64,000 nucleotides of DNA from assembly GCA_037349315.1 (NCBI GenBank), contig JBAIAC010000133.1:434001-498000 (forward strand), given 5' to 3'. Positions 31,801-40,194 of this stretch are shown in pieces. Position 1 is the first letter of the stretch, and each line of letters opens with the position of its first letter. Under the pieces are notes generated by a model, which ran no database searches, was not told the origin of the DNA, and worked only from the letters and a program-made list of their open reading frames with translations. The position numbers were made by a program, and so were the translations under genes. The stretch is from Chelydra serpentina. Taxonomy: Eukaryota > Chordata > Testudines > Chelydridae.

Positions 31801-34752
31801 CTGAGTCCCAGCTGGCCTTGGGCTCTGACCGTCTCCTTAGCAGGGTCCTGAGCGCTCACGGACCCGAGTCAGACTGATTTGCGTGCGGACGGAAAGGGGG
31901 CTTGGGCTCGCTCCTGAGCCAATGCTAGACGTTCGTGCAGTTCTGAGGGACTCGAGAAATAGCCCCATGTTGAGAAATAGCCACATCCATGGCTCCCTGC
32001 TCTAGTCACTAAGAGGATGTTTTGCATTGGTTTCCCAGCCGCCAGCCCAGCTACCTTCCCCCCTGGTTAAGCCATGCTGAGTTCTTCCCTTCTTGCAAAT
32101 CACCTGAGGTTCTGCAGGCCACGTTCTGCCCTCAGTGACCCCTGTGCAGCCCTGTTGCCGGCCGCCCCAGTGCGATCGCAGAGCTAGGGCGCTCTGAGCG
32201 AGGGGCACTTCGCACACGGTTCTGCTGCGGGTGCTTTTGAAGGCGTCGGCTGGCGCAACGTTGCGAACTTCTCCCCATCATAACCTGGCCGTCGTGCACG
32301 AGGGGTGGTCAACGAAAACGCTTCCAAGTCCCCCCGTAAGGAAAATCACCCCTGCTGCAGCATAAATAGTGATAACCTCAGAGACAGACCCAAGGCCAGG
32401 GTCACAGTTTCCGGTTCCTGACCACTAAACTCCTTACCCGTCTAACGCTGAGGTCGTTTCCTAGTTCAGTGGGAGTTTACCCAAAACATGGCTCTGCTCG
32501 GGTCTGCAAGCCAGACACTTTTGGCCACTAGGTGTCGATAGAGGCTCATCGTTGAATCCATACATCGCGTAGACCAGTGGCTCTCAAACTTTTGTCCTGG
32601 TGACCCCTTTGGCACAGCCAGCCTCTGACTGCGACCCCCCTTATACATTAAAACCACTTTTTTATATATTTAACACCATTATAAATGCCGGAGGCAAAGT
32701 GGGGTTTGGGGTGGAGGCTGACGGCTCATGACCCCCAATGTAATAACCTCGCGACTGCCCTGAAGGGTCCAGCGAGATGGGTTTGGTCTCTGGCCAGGCA
32801 CGGGCGGGCAATGGGCTGTATCTGGGAGCGCTCTGCGTGTCCTGCTGGGAGAGCCTGGGGCTGGAGCCGCAGGGAGCACCCTCACATCAACCCCTCTTTG
32901 GGCGTGCGGCCCCTCCGCACATCTGGCCTGTTCGGCTGGCTGGCGGTGGTGTAGAGAGCCGGGCTGGCCCGTATGTTGGCCTGGGGGAACGTAGCCTGTA
33001 ATTCGGAAGCATCCGGTGGAACGTCAGCTAGAATTTCTCCCAAGACCCTCACGGTCTCAGGTGGTTTCCTGGCCCACGTCTGAGCATGGAGCGTGGTCTC
33101 CAGGAGGCTGAGGGCTACAGCTAGCACACCCCCTAGCTGGGCAGGAAGTGGTGGGCTCCTTCCGCTGAAGATGTTGGGCTCACCGGTTTCTCTCTCTTCG
33201 CAGCAGCAGCAAAGATCTCACTACCCTCCCGCGGTGGAGAGCTTGGAGTGCACCACCATCTACGTCTCCGCCACCGGGCTACCGCCAGACACTGTTCAGG
33301 TGAGGGGTGGTTCATGTGCATTTCATTGCTCGCCCTGCAGCTAAAGACTCCCCTTGGAGGAAACGGCTGGCATCCGCAATCCCCTCCTGCAATCGCCTCC
33401 TCACTCCTCTTGCACCCAGCCCTTCGCTGTAGGAGCAGATGATGGGTCACAGCAAAAAAAATTGGGCCAGCCCCTGCTGAGCAGAAAAGAGCCTGGGCCC
33501 GATCCTCCATTGGATCAGTGGAGTGACTCCTGATTTACATCGGCCGAGGGGCCGGCGCTGGAGGTGCAGATGAGCGTGTCTGGGCACGTGTGCCCAGCTC
33601 ATTCGGTGGCACTAGACGCGTCCGGCCTGGGAATGCGGGCAAAGCGCCAGGAAGCGTTTTCAGCGGCCGAGCTGGCCGATTGCACCACGGCATGAGGTGC
33701 CAGGGGGTTTTCATCCCCGAATGTTCAGCCCCACAGCACAAATCTCTGACCCTGAGCGCCAGGATTAGATCGTAACGTAGGACCAGCAGGGACCTCCCAG
33801 AGGCCCGTCCCTGCTCTCTCAGCCACCCCCTCGCAGACGCCCATTCATAAACTTGATCAAATTCCATCCTCAAGCCAATAGGGTTGTTTGCCCCTCTCCC
33901 TTCCCTCACTGCCGCTACTGAGAGGCTGCTCCAAAGCCTCCCTCCTCGGATGGTTAGAAATCTTCTCATCTCCAGACTCGATTTACTCCTGGCCGGTTTA
34001 TCCCCATTTGGTCTGGTGCCAATATTGTCCTTTAGTTTCAATGGCTCTGCTCCCTCCCTGGTGTTTCCCCTGCTGTATGCACAGAGAGCAACGAGATTCC
34101 CTTCTCAGCCTGCCTTTGGCTAGGCTAAACAAGCTGAGCTATCAGCCCTCCATTCCCCTGCTCACCCTGACAGCCCTTCTCTGCCCCTGCTCCAGTTTGA
34201 ATTAGATGGCAGCAGTAGTAGGCTGTTATCTTCCAGTGCCGCCCCCCCCCCCCCAGCGTATTACACGTCTCCTCCTTCCTGCAGGGCTGGGAACAGGACA
34301 GGCAGTTCTTGAACTCAGCTCCCCCAGCTGATGGGCCAGTGGGTGCTTTGGCAGCAGAGGCCATGGGACTGCAGGGGGTTTGTCAGCTCCTCAGCCCATG
34401 AACATTGCTTGGTTTGCGCGCTCACGGTCTGCTCTTGCCTTGTTTTCTTTCCCAGCCCCAAGATCCAGGGCTGATGACCATTTATGCCAGCGTGATGCCC
34501 ACAACGGAGCTGAGCCCCTCCCCGGAGAATGTGCAAGCTTGTAGCCACTCTGAAGACACCGACGGACTTTCACCCTGCACGCCGCAGAAACCCACCTCTC
34601 CAGCCAGCCAAACTTTTACCCAGGACCACGCGAAAACCCACTTGGCTCCACAGAAGCCGGATAAAAGTCCACCGAGCAATAGCGTTTTGCAGAACGTGTC
34701 TCCTCCAACCCGAGTAAATGAGAGAGTCGCAGCGTCCGTAACAGCAGAGTAG
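17258..34752 (+). CDS. SLAMF1: SLAMF1 (CD150) orthologue, complete, seven exons
   Basis: Exons 17258-17309, 23939-24262, 24958-25242, 28462-28560, 30991-31064, 33204-33299 and 34456-34752 total 1227 nt and encode 408 residues. Order: signal peptide (1-17), cysteine-free V domain (about 18-125), C2 domain (about 126-220), one transmembrane helix (about 228-247), and a tail with three switch motifs, TIYSQV, TIYVSA and TIYASV. The spacing, the second motif ending in Ala, and the stretch CTTIY...PD(S)TVQ identify SLAMF1. The mammalian protein is a self-ligand that recruits SAP (SH2D1A) to phosphorylated T-x-Y-x-x-V/I motifs in T cells and phagocytes. The final exon runs 86 residues past the last motif, whereas the mammalian protein stops a few residues after it. 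All junctions are GT/AG, and phases sum to whole codons. Confidence 0.93.
17310..18550. other. SLAMF1 intron 1, first part, nothing recognised
   Basis: No exon-like frame or clear mobile-element terminus was seen. A duplicated phrase (GTGTGTCTAGTGGT near 18193 and 18258) is a short local repeat. Confidence 0.4.
18560..18830 (-). repeat. MIR-like SINE (reversed)
   Basis: ATTATCCCCATTTCACAGAA, TAGACAGCAAGGTGGCAGCA and GACTACCAGTCCTGTGCTCT give the reverse complement of the SINE core seen at 3190, 15985 and 36265. Confidence 0.75.
19844..19873. repeat. (CA)n microsatellite
   Basis: About 15 CA dinucleotides in SLAMF1 intron 1. Confidence 0.95.
20120..20880 (-). mobile_element. LINE 3'-region fragment (L3/CR1 group)
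   Basis: ATGGATTTTAAGGCCAGGAG, AGCATTTCTTCCAGAAAGGC, ACTTTGCTCCAATGGTTAAT and TTTCAGCTCATTCCTCCTGG follow the order of an old CR1/L3-group LINE read from its 3' end. No open frame remains. Confidence 0.5.
20962..21080. mobile_element. short hAT-like element
   Basis: It starts GAGTGGTTTTCAAGCTGTAG and ends AAAAGGTTGAAAACCATTGA, an imperfect inverted terminus of the CAGTGGTTTTCAACCT type. Confidence 0.5.
21600..21865. repeat. MITE-like repeat (TATACCAGTA ... GTGTAGACAAGGCC)
   Basis: It carries GTTATACCAGTACAATCCCG, GACCAGTATAGCTTATTCCC and the end TGTGTAGACAAGGCCTT. The same order appears at 28960-29180. Confidence 0.5.
22764..22862 (-). mobile_element. CR1 LINE 3' end
   Basis: CATAGAATCATAGAATCTCA followed by GGGTTGGAAGGGACCTTAGG and TCATCTAGTCCAACCCCCTG is the reversed 3' terminus of an amniote CR1. 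A + strand copy lies at 61430. Confidence 0.9.
23038..23348 (+). mobile_element. CR1 LINE 3' part with end of ORF2
   Basis: It encodes [18 protein letters not shown] then a charged end and a stop at 23150, the C-terminus typical of CR1 ORF2. The 3' untranslated part follows with GGACCTTTGGTCTGACCC and the terminal ATGTTCTTATG repeat. The same protein end is at 50686-50800 on the other strand. The element is heavily 5'-truncated. Confidence 0.88.
23498..23633. mobile_element. hAT-type MITE (CAGGGGCGGCTCTA ... GCCGGCCCTG)
   Basis: A 136-bp GC-rich element with inverted termini, flanked by TTCAAGCC (23490-23497) and TTCAAACC (23634-23641). These match at seven of eight bases, as expected of an aged 8-bp duplication. 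It sits about 300 bp upstream of the SLAMF1 V exon. Confidence 0.82.
23660..23870. repeat. interspersed repeat 'B', copy 2
   Basis: GATTAGGTGAGTATTTCCGC, CTAAAGGCTAGGCAAGCAG, ATGATGTTTTTGAGGTTTGA and CTCATGATTTTTGAACTC match the copy at 54670-54955. Confidence 0.55.
23939..24262 (+). CDS. SLAMF1: SLAMF1 V-type Ig domain exon
   Basis: The acceptor is TCCTTGTAG (23930-23938) and the donor G|GTAATG at 24263; 324 nt, phase 1 to phase 1. The domain has Trp of strand C (NALWKRD), the D-A-G-L-Y motif and three N-glycosylation sites (NFT, NYT, NFS). There are no cysteines. The frame stays open about 450 bp into the intron (to 24711), rich in Pro/Ser. Confidence 0.9.
24958..25242 (+). CDS. SLAMF1: SLAMF1 C2-type Ig domain exon
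   Basis: The acceptor is CTCCCCACAG (24948-24957) and the donor G|GTAAGT at 25243; 285 nt. It encodes the C2 signature DDVTYSWN and CICTARNRVSQ. Canonical cysteines are SCTMNLSC, the CTARN cysteine and the final VEC. Two more occur, in WNC and VSC, giving six. N-glycosylation sites include NES, NLS, NCS and NDS. The exon is GC-rich compared with its introns. Confidence 0.92.
25621..26054. mobile_element. hAT-like element (CAGGGGTCTCAAACTC termini)
   Basis: A 434-bp element starts CAGGGGTCTCAAACTC and ends GTTTGAGACCCCTG. The flanks GTCCAGAG (25613-25620) and GTCTAGAA (26055-26062) match at six of eight bases. It lies in SLAMF1 intron 3. Confidence 0.85.
26900..27060 (+). repeat. SINE 3' tail
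   Basis: GATTGGAAACTCTTTGGGGG, TTTGTTCAGCACCTAGCGCC and GGGGGCTCCTAGACAC follow the MIR-like SINE tail, ending in ATTAATAACG. Confidence 0.7.
27740..28055. repeat. interspersed repeat with opposed halves (TTTAGGTGCC)
   Basis: TATTTAGGTGCCCAACTCTC and CATTGGTTTCAATGGGCATT are mirrored by GAAACCAATGGGAGTTAGGA, and by CTCCTAAATCACTTGGGCAC. This looks like a non-autonomous DNA element in SLAMF1 intron 3. Confidence 0.5.
28462..28560 (+). CDS. SLAMF1: SLAMF1 transmembrane exon
   Basis: The acceptor is ACTTTCCAG (28453-28461) and the donor G|GTAGGT at 28561; 99 nt. It encodes GSLRNELLEF, then a helix with VVPIAIVGTLVFCAGV, and the positively charged stop-transfer WLRHRG. It is in frame with the flanking exons. 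Confidence 0.92.
28590..28935. repeat. MITE-like repeat (GTCCACACT ... CATCGACCTAAC)
   Basis: GGCCAAGTCCACACTGTAAC, GATTGTCTACACTAGCACC and TAGTTAGGTTGATATAAGCT are typical of short reptile MITEs with GTCTACACT-type ends. A relative is at 49673-49955. Confidence 0.5.
28960..29180. repeat. MITE-like repeat (TATACCAGTA family)
   Basis: TTTTGTACCGGTATAACGC, TTTATACCAGTACAACCC and TTAGTATAGCTTATTTCTCC match the order at 21600-21865. Confidence 0.5.
29225..29345 (+). mobile_element. CR1 ORF2 C-terminal fragment
   Basis: The + strand reads LWNSLPQDVVEAKHLAAF followed by a charged end and a stop. This is the CR1 ORF2 C-terminus in another subfamily than 23038. Confidence 0.75.
29470..29705. repeat. 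MITE-like repeat (GGCCTACACTGGAAAAGC)
   Basis: It begins AGGCCTACACTGGAAAAGC and continues with GCGGGTATATAGCTATCTTG and TTGCTGGTGTGGCATATACC, a composition shared with the other TACACT-ended repeats in the window. Confidence 0.4.
30300..30700. mobile_element. inverted-repeat element (CATGGGAGTTGTAGT family), copy 3
   Basis: AGAAGTTGTAGTTTGGGCAC opposes ACTACAACTTCCATGAGGCC. TGAACTACATGTCCCATGAT and GCATCATGGGAGATGCAGTC lie between. The AT-rich right arm (AACATTTTTTGTTTGGTCGA) matches the arms of copies 1 and 2. Confidence 0.6.
30991..31064 (+). CDS. SLAMF1: SLAMF1 cytoplasmic exon 1, switch motif 1 (TIYSQV)
   Basis: The acceptor is TTCCAATCAG (30981-30990) and the donor GTGAGT at 31065; 74 nt, changing from phase 1 to phase 0. 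It encodes the motif S-Y-T-I-Y-S-Q-V, a full T-x-Y-x-x-V site with Thr at -2. In mammalian SLAMF1 the equivalent site binds SAP even before phosphorylation. Confidence 0.92.
31298..31402. mobile_element. short element (TAGGGTTGCCAGC ... TTGACACCCCTA)
   Basis: It starts TAGGGTTGCCAGCTCTCC, carries ATTAAAGATTAATCTTCAAT, and ends AAATTGACACCCCTA, an imperfect inverted terminus of a common reptile MITE. Confidence 0.6.
31610..31960. repeat. MITE-like repeat (GTCCGCACTGCAG), partner of 47870-48262
   Basis: TATGTCCGCACTGCAGCTC, CTGGACCCGGGGCTCACAGC and GACCCGAGTCAGACTGATTT share words with the opposite-facing sequence at 47870-48262 (CAGACCCGAGTCAGAAGG, AACCCGGGTCCAGCAA). Confidence 0.45.
32574..32770. 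mobile_element. hAT-like element (CAGTGGCTCTCAAACTTT)
   Basis: It begins CAGTGGCTCTCAAACTTTTG and continues TGGTGACCCCTTTGGCACAG and GCGACCCCCCTTATACATTA. This is the common left end of a hAT-derived repeat. The right end is less clear. Confidence 0.65.
33204..33299 (+). CDS. SLAMF1: SLAMF1 cytoplasmic exon 2, motif 2 (TIYVSA)
   Basis: The acceptor lies in a CAGCAGCAG run (exon taken from 33204) and the donor is CAG|GTGAGG at 33300; 96 nt, 32 codons, phase 0 to phase 0. It encodes ECTTIYVSATGLPPDTVQ. The motif ends in Ala rather than Val/Ile, as in mammalian SLAMF1. Use of the neighbouring CAG would add or drop one Gln. Confidence 0.92.
33840..34210 (-). mobile_element. LINE 3'-region fragment (L3/CR1 group)
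   Basis: AATTCCATCCTCAAGCCAAT, GCTGCTCCAAAGCCTCCC, TTACTCCTGGCCGGTTTATC and TCCCTGGTGTTTCCC follow the reversed order of an old CR1/L3-group LINE. Confidence 0.45.
34456..34752 (+). CDS. SLAMF1: SLAMF1 last exon, motif 3 (TIYASV) and long C-terminal extension
   Basis: The acceptor is TCTTTCCCAG (34446-34455); the frame runs 98 codons to TAG at 34750-34752. The start PQDPGLMTIYASVMP holds the third switch motif. Then come 80-odd residues rich in Pro, Ser, Thr and Gln with PxxP-like runs (CTPQKPTSP, LAPQKPDKSPP) and no further tyrosine. Mammalian SLAMF1 stops soon after this motif. No strong donor follows the motif, and a polyadenylation signal 350 bp beyond the stop supports this as the last exon. 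Confidence 0.88.
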   Translation, partial: PQDPGLMTIYASVMPTTELSPSPENVQACSHSEDTDGLSPCTPQKPTSPASQTFTQDHAKTHLAPQKPDKSPPSNSVLQNVSPPTRVNERVAASVTAE

Positions 34753-35103
34753 AAGGGAAGGATCTAAGAGAGGCGAGACATCCACGGGGGACTTGGCTAT
34801 TGACTTTACGGGAGAGGCGCCCAAAGACAACGATGATGGGTGGCCGTATAAAACCCTCGGTTGGACCTATAGAGAGACAAGCACGGGCAAAAGAGGGAGG
34901 ATTGCAGGTGAGACTGGCTAGGTGAGGAGACAGAGGGAGATACAGAAAGGCTGCTCCAGGTGACTGGAGCTGCATAGGAGAAGGCTCTCTCACTACCAGC
35001 AGCCAGATGGTGCACTGGCTCCGAAAGGAGGCTGATGCTGGAGGACTAGAGGGGAGCAGAGACAGTGAATTGGTCTCTTGCAAGTTCCATGGAGGGTTTC
35101 AAA

Positions 35104-35109
35104 AATAAA
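35104..35109 (+). terminator. SLAMF1: polyadenylation signal of SLAMF1
   Basis: AATAAA about 350 bp after the stop codon in single-copy-looking sequence. Confidence 0.7.
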
Positions 35110-36260
35110 GTAAACTGGATCCCAAGGGGCTGATCCTCAGCTGACATAAATCAGCCTACCTCCTTGGTCTGCAATGGAGCTACAGATTTACCTCCTCGGC
35201 CCATTTGGCCCGGGTGAATGCTGTCCCTATGCATTATCACCCCACTAGAAATGTTAGACCTGGCTCTCAGTCCCAGAGCAGGTTCCATGGGGATTCTGCT
35301 GTGGGCCCAGGGAGGGTTAATCCTGATTCAATCAGCTCCACACTAAGGATCAATTCTCCCCTGCCTGCTTCTGCATAGCGACAAGGAGAGTGAAATTCAC
35401 CCCGCACAGAGGTCCAACATGAGGCCTGCACTCCAGTTTGATCTTAAATCCCCCCCAATTCCCCAAACAAGCCCCCACTTTTAATACCGGCTCTGTCGGC
35501 AGAGGGGCTTGAACCCTGGATCTTAAAGCAGGAGTCTGCAAGCTCACCAAACTTGCTATGTGGGCCAGCCGCCCCTAGGTGAGGATAGAGTGGCATATTA
35601 CATAGTTGTGGGTTGCACATAGAGAGGATTGGAGAAACATCCACAAAACCGTCTTCCATAATAACATGCAGTTCTACTGAAATCAACACATCGGGCAAAA
35701 GTCAGGTCAATTTTTTGCTGGAATTTCATTTTGGAAGAAAACCGGGGGGCGGGGGGGCGTGGAATTCCAATACTGTTGCAACGTTCCTTTCTGGCAGCTT
35801 TCGGAACACAGCGTTTCAGTTCTTCGTTGGGACAGGACTTTTCGTTCGGAATTATTTTAAAATGTTGTGTCTGATATGACAATGCATCTCACGTCTACAG
35901 CGTGGTTAGAAAAGCCGAACTCGGAATGAAATGGCATCCAAGCGAAATGTTCCGAGTGCCCCCGAGCGATTGCGATTTGTCGTTTCCATTCAGAATGAAG
36001 CCATATTTTGAAATCTCGTTAAACAGCGCTTCCACCCAGCACAGGGCTCTAGTTATACATAGTCCGTGGGCCGGTCCTCTGCGCAGGGGTGAATTTCACC
36101 ATCAGAGAATAGACCCCCCCCTCTCAAGCCCAGAAAATGTCACAACCATGGGCAGACTCATTCCTGACGTACTTACCCCTCTGACCTATGAGAAGGGGTA
36201 GGGATAGTCTGACAAATGACACAGGCTGTTTTTAAAAGGTTCTCATGTTGCACTAACTTG
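35110..36260. other. intergenic stretch after SLAMF1
   Basis: No coding signature. 35700-36010 has AT-rich words (GGAATTTCATTTTGGAAGAA, CCATATTTTGAAATCTCG) like the arms of the inverted-repeat family at 6612. 36050-36120 has GCGCAGGGGTGAATTTCACC, which recurs near 39405. Confidence 0.4.
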
Positions 36261-36264
36261 GGAG

Positions 36265-36570
36265 GCAACATGGTCTAGCAGTCAGAGTGCGGTGACTAAG
36301 CATTCGGACTCCTGGGTTCTCGTCTTAGCTCTGCCACCAACTCTCTATGCGACCTTGGGTGAGTCCCTTTGCCTCCCTGTGGCTCAGTTTTCCTGCCCCG
36401 AGCTGTAAAATGGGGATCATGATACCGACATACAGCATGGAGGGAGAATCAGTGTTTGTAAATTGCTTTGGAAACCTCAGAGAACAACTTGATGCTATTT
36501 GTGCCGCGTGAGCTGACTGTGTGCGCCAGCTATAGGAAAGGAGAGAAAAAATAATAATGCCCTGACAATA
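36265..36570 (+). repeat. MIR-like SINE
   Basis: CAACATGGTCTAGCAGTCAG, CTCCTGGGTTCTCGTCTTAG, GCGACCTTGGGTGAGTCCCT and GAGCTGTAAAATGGGGATCA make this the most complete copy in the window, with box-like 5' part and core. Confidence 0.85.
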
Positions 36571-36577
36571 AAATCCT

Positions 36578-37189
36578 TGTAGCGGGGAAGTTACTCCGCT
36601 CCTAGAAAAACGGCTACGCGGATTGGGGAAGCAGCCACAGCTGGGCCGCACCCCAATCAGGTCACAGCTGGTATAAGGGCTCAGGGAGGAGCTGGTCCAG
36701 TCTCTCTCTAGTTGTGGAGAGAGAAGGACCTGGCTGCCGGGGAGAAAAGGATACCTGGAGCAGGGCTGGGGAAAGGACAGAGGAGCTGGGGAGCTCCAGC
36801 CGGGCAAATCCCCAGGCTGAGGTCTTGGGGCTGGGAGATGCAGCCCAGAGATAGGCAGAGGCAGCTGGTCCAACCCCCTTGCCAGTGAGGAGTGGCCATG
36901 ACAGACTGCAGTCTGCCCCAGTGAGTGGGGGCTAGATGACGACTGGCAGTAGCCGCTGAGGCAAGGTGGGATGAGAGGGTTGGGGGTTCCCCTGGTGGGG
37001 GAGACCCAGAGCGTGGTGGGGTACTGCTGGGGCAGCACCCCAAGGTAAAGGGCACCGGGGTCTGGGAGGGACACAGGGGGCCAGCGGAAGGTGAGACGCT
37101 GGCCAGTAGGAGGCGCTCCGTATGCTGGAGAGCTAATTCCCGAGCCGACCAGCAGGAGGCGCTGCGCCGGCGAGTCTCACTTTGCTACA
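36578..37189 (+). mobile_element. solo LTR, family 1, copy 1
   Basis: It starts TGTAGCGGGG and ends GCTACA (TG...CA, short inverted ends). A TATAAG box is at 36672, followed by CTCTCTCTAGTTGTGGAGAG. The flanks TCCT (36574-36577) and GTCCT (37190-37194) agree at four bases. Copy 2 at 43571 aligns along its length. No retroviral genes are adjacent, so it is a solo LTR of an old endogenous element. Confidence 0.8.
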
Positions 37190-37199
37190 GTCCTCCAAA

Positions 37200-37830
37200 G
37201 ACCTTGGTTGAGGTTTGAATTGCTGGGCGCCGCCTGAGCGCACTGAAAACCCGGCCTCCCCGCTCGGAGACCGCTCCAGCCGCCTTCTTTCGCATCCTCC
37301 TCTCCCCCGTGGCCTTCTTCCCCCTGCAGGTTCCCGTTCTCCCCCAAATCACTTTCCTCCAGGGAGGCAGCGGCGCCGGCCGGCCCGAATGCTGACGTTA
37401 GAGCGGCTCTCGGTTTCGTTCTTAGTACCGCGGAGGCTGCGGGGCTGCTCCCTGCTGCTAGGGAGGTGCAAAAAGGTGATGCCCTTTGTGCTCCTGCAAT
37501 CCCGGGGCTGCCGGCGGAGCGAGGAGCTGGGCGTAAGCGTGAGCCTCATGCTAGCGAGCCCCTGTGTCGGACGCACCCGCTGCTGTTGGGATAGAGGAGA
37601 GCGCCGGCCCCAGGTTCTCCACCACGCCGTGTCCTGCTTGCACTGATCCCCAGCGTTCTGCACCCACCAGTGAGCAGGATCATGTCCCGCCTTCTCAGGG
37701 AGCGTTGAGTCATAGGTGCTCTTTGCACGTAGTTCACACTTCTCCTCCACCTCCTCCGTGCGTGCGGGGAGCGAGCGAGGTGTCCTCGCGCATGCAGACT
37801 GAACTCGCCTTGGCTGATAACCTCAGACAC
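37200..37830. other. CpG-rich segment of unknown role
   Basis: Dense in CG dinucleotides (CCGCTCGGAGACCGC, CGGCGCCGGCCGGCCCG, GTACCGCGGAGG, CGGCGGAGCGAGGAGC) compared with its surroundings. Neither strand gives a protein I recognise. It may be a CpG island, the promoter of a non-coding transcript, or an unknown GC-rich repeat joined to the LTR. Confidence 0.4.
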
Positions 37831-38079
37831 CTTCGACTGCTTCTAATCAGCCACGGGTTTCCCGGGCCGGGGAGGTGTTTCTTGAGCTAGAAAGGGAGGA
37901 ACCTTTCCTGCCCGTTTCCCCTGCTAGCCACCTGCCTCTGGGAAACACCACACCTGGGATTAGCTCAGCATGCAGAGCTGGCCTGGGATTAGGGATGAGG
38001 CCAGGGGTGGATTATTGGGTCAAAGAGAGACGGGGCTGCCCCTGATTCTCATTCACAAGGAGGCCAGACCACAGGGTCT

Positions 38080-38310
38080 GTAGCTCACGACATGGGCACG
38101 GGAACATGGAACCTGCCAGACCGGATCAGGCCTGTATCTAGCCCCGTGAACCACCCCCAACAGTGGCCCAGGGGCTGCTGCTTCCCAGGAAGGTGTCAGA
38201 CGCACACATTGGGCTGAAGTGGGATAATTCGCGCCCCCCAACTCTTAGTGCTGGGAGGCAGGTTTCCTTGGTATTTATCCTGGTCAGTGGGGATGGGGTG
38301 TCACAGACAA
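38080..38310 (-). mobile_element. old CR1 3'-region fragment
   Basis: GCCAGACCGGATCAGGCCTG, TATCTAGCCCCGTGAACC and GCTGCTTCCCAGGAAGGTG are a diverged version of the CR1 3' sequence at 50490-50640. Confidence 0.5.
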
Positions 38311-38319
38311 GGATGCCCT

Positions 38320-39770
38320 GTGCACCTATCCATGTTGGTTCCATAGCTTCATGGGCAAATGAGGCACCTACAGGAGAACAGTGGGGATATCGGTCAGCGC
38401 CCGAGAGTTCCTCCTACCTCGGCAGAGAGCAAAGCGCCTTCAGGAGTTAATGGATTCACCCCGTAGATACGCCAGCTTCTCCCAGCGTAACCCAGGCCCC
38501 CCAGCTAGGGCAAAGCCACCCCGATGCGGTCGGCCATAAGGAACGGACAGGGCCGGGCTGCGATGCCTACAGAGGGGAGTCTGTATTGATTGACGCTGCT
38601 GGACAGAGACAGACTCCAGGGCTCTCTCTCGGGCTCCAGGCCCGTGCTGCCTTTTGTCACCACATGGGGTCTCCTTAAATCCTAGCCTGGGCTAAGCCAT
38701 CCTAGAAGGAACAGGTGGCTGCAATTCCAAGGCGCCCACAAACTCCGCTGTGCTGTGGGCAGTGCTGGCCAGGGCGGGCAAGTGTCTGTCTGGTGCATTC
38801 AACTTATCCCCTGGGGAGCAGAACTTTATGGGGGGAGGGCAGTGGATCAAACGCCCCCCGTCCTCCCCCTGCGGTGGAATCACTCATGCAGCGGGTGAAC
38901 AGCGCCTGGCTTCCATAAATGGAAAAGCAGTAGTGAAGCAGGAGCGGACATTACAAAATCCCCCTACGCAAACCCACTTGGTTTCTGTTTTGAAAAGTGG
39001 CTTTGCTCTTTGGTTAGCAGAAAATGAGCTGTGCTTTGAGAAGAGGGGCCGCACTGTGCTGCTCTTGACACGGGCATAAATTGGGGGTGACTCAGCTGAG
39101 CTCAGTAAGCGGCCCAGTTTTACCCGGGTGGATGTCAGAACGAGAGGCAGGGCCCAGGTGGGGCATTGCAGGGTAGCAAAGATAGTTAGATGGCTGAATG
39201 ATGGCGCGTAGGGAATGAGGCAGAGGTACGCAGCCCCCCTTGCCTCCTGCAGGGCAGGTGTCAGATGAAGTGCAAAGTGGGGGAGGCCGGGGGAAGATTG
39301 CCGAACCATGAGGGTGAACATAACTATTGAACCACTATTGCACCGGGGTGAAACTCACCCCCATGAACAAGGCCGAGGTATCACTTCGACTTTGCACTCG
39401 CTCTCTGCACAGGGGCGAATTTCACCCACCTCCACAAAGCCAGAGGGCAGTGGGCAGGTCATTTGTTGACTGTCTGATGAAAGCCGGTGAACTTGCACCG
39501 AGTGGGTTCTTTAAACCGTTATTGCAAAGCCAGGTGAAAACCAGTTTGCCATTGAGTTTTACTGATCACCTGCGGTCCGGTCTTTAGGGATATGGAGCAA
39601 GCGGCCAGGCACCTGAGTTCTAATGCAGGTTCTGCTGCTCTCCTGCCGGGTGAGTGTGGGCAGGGCCCGATTTCCAGTTAGCCACAGTAGGCACGTGCCA
39701 AGGGGCGCCGCTGTTCTAGGGGCACCTAAAGGTTAGAAGTGGGTTAAAAGTTGAAAAATGAATCCATACG
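38320..39770. other. intergenic stretch, little recognised
   Basis: No Ig or leader exon found. Near 39660 GGCAGGGCCCGATTTCCAGT looks like one end of a hAT-type repeat without a readable partner. Confidence 0.35.
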
Positions 39771-40062
39771 CCAGTGGTTCTCAACCCGCGGCGGGCTGCA
39801 TGCAGCCCAATTAGCACACAGCTGTGTGCAAAAAAAATTCAGTTTGCTGCTCCGGTCCCGGCAGGGATGGAGAGTGCGGCCAGGGGGGCAGGGCGCGGGA
39901 GAGTGGGTCTCTGGGGGGATTTGTGGGGGTGCTCTGGGCAGTGAGCGCTGGGCAGTGGGGGAGATGTGTGTGTTGGGGGGGTCTGTGTGGGGCACTGGGC
40001 AGTTGGGGTGGGGGGGTTATGCGAGGAGTGCTGGGGGGGTCTGTGGGCAGCAGAGGCGCTGA
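39771..40062. repeat. hAT-like left end joined to G/T-rich low-complexity sequence
   Basis: CCAGTGGTTCTCAACCCGCG with GGGCTGCATGCAGCCCAATT is a hAT-type end. From 39880 follows a GGG/TGTG-rich stretch with repeated GGGGGGTCTGTGTGGGG-like units. Confidence 0.5.
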
Positions 40063-40194
40063 AGATGCTGTGTCTAGGGGCTCCGTAAGATGTAAATCTG
40101 ACCCGGATCATGGGCAAACCCCTTGGCCTCTCTGTGCTCCCGTTGGCTTTCCCACCCTCTGTGTATTTAGAGTTAAGATCTTTAGGATGAGGAA

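Noticed and set aside
36325..37074. 249-residue open frame on the minus strand
   Set aside because: It runs antisense through a SINE and a solo LTR.
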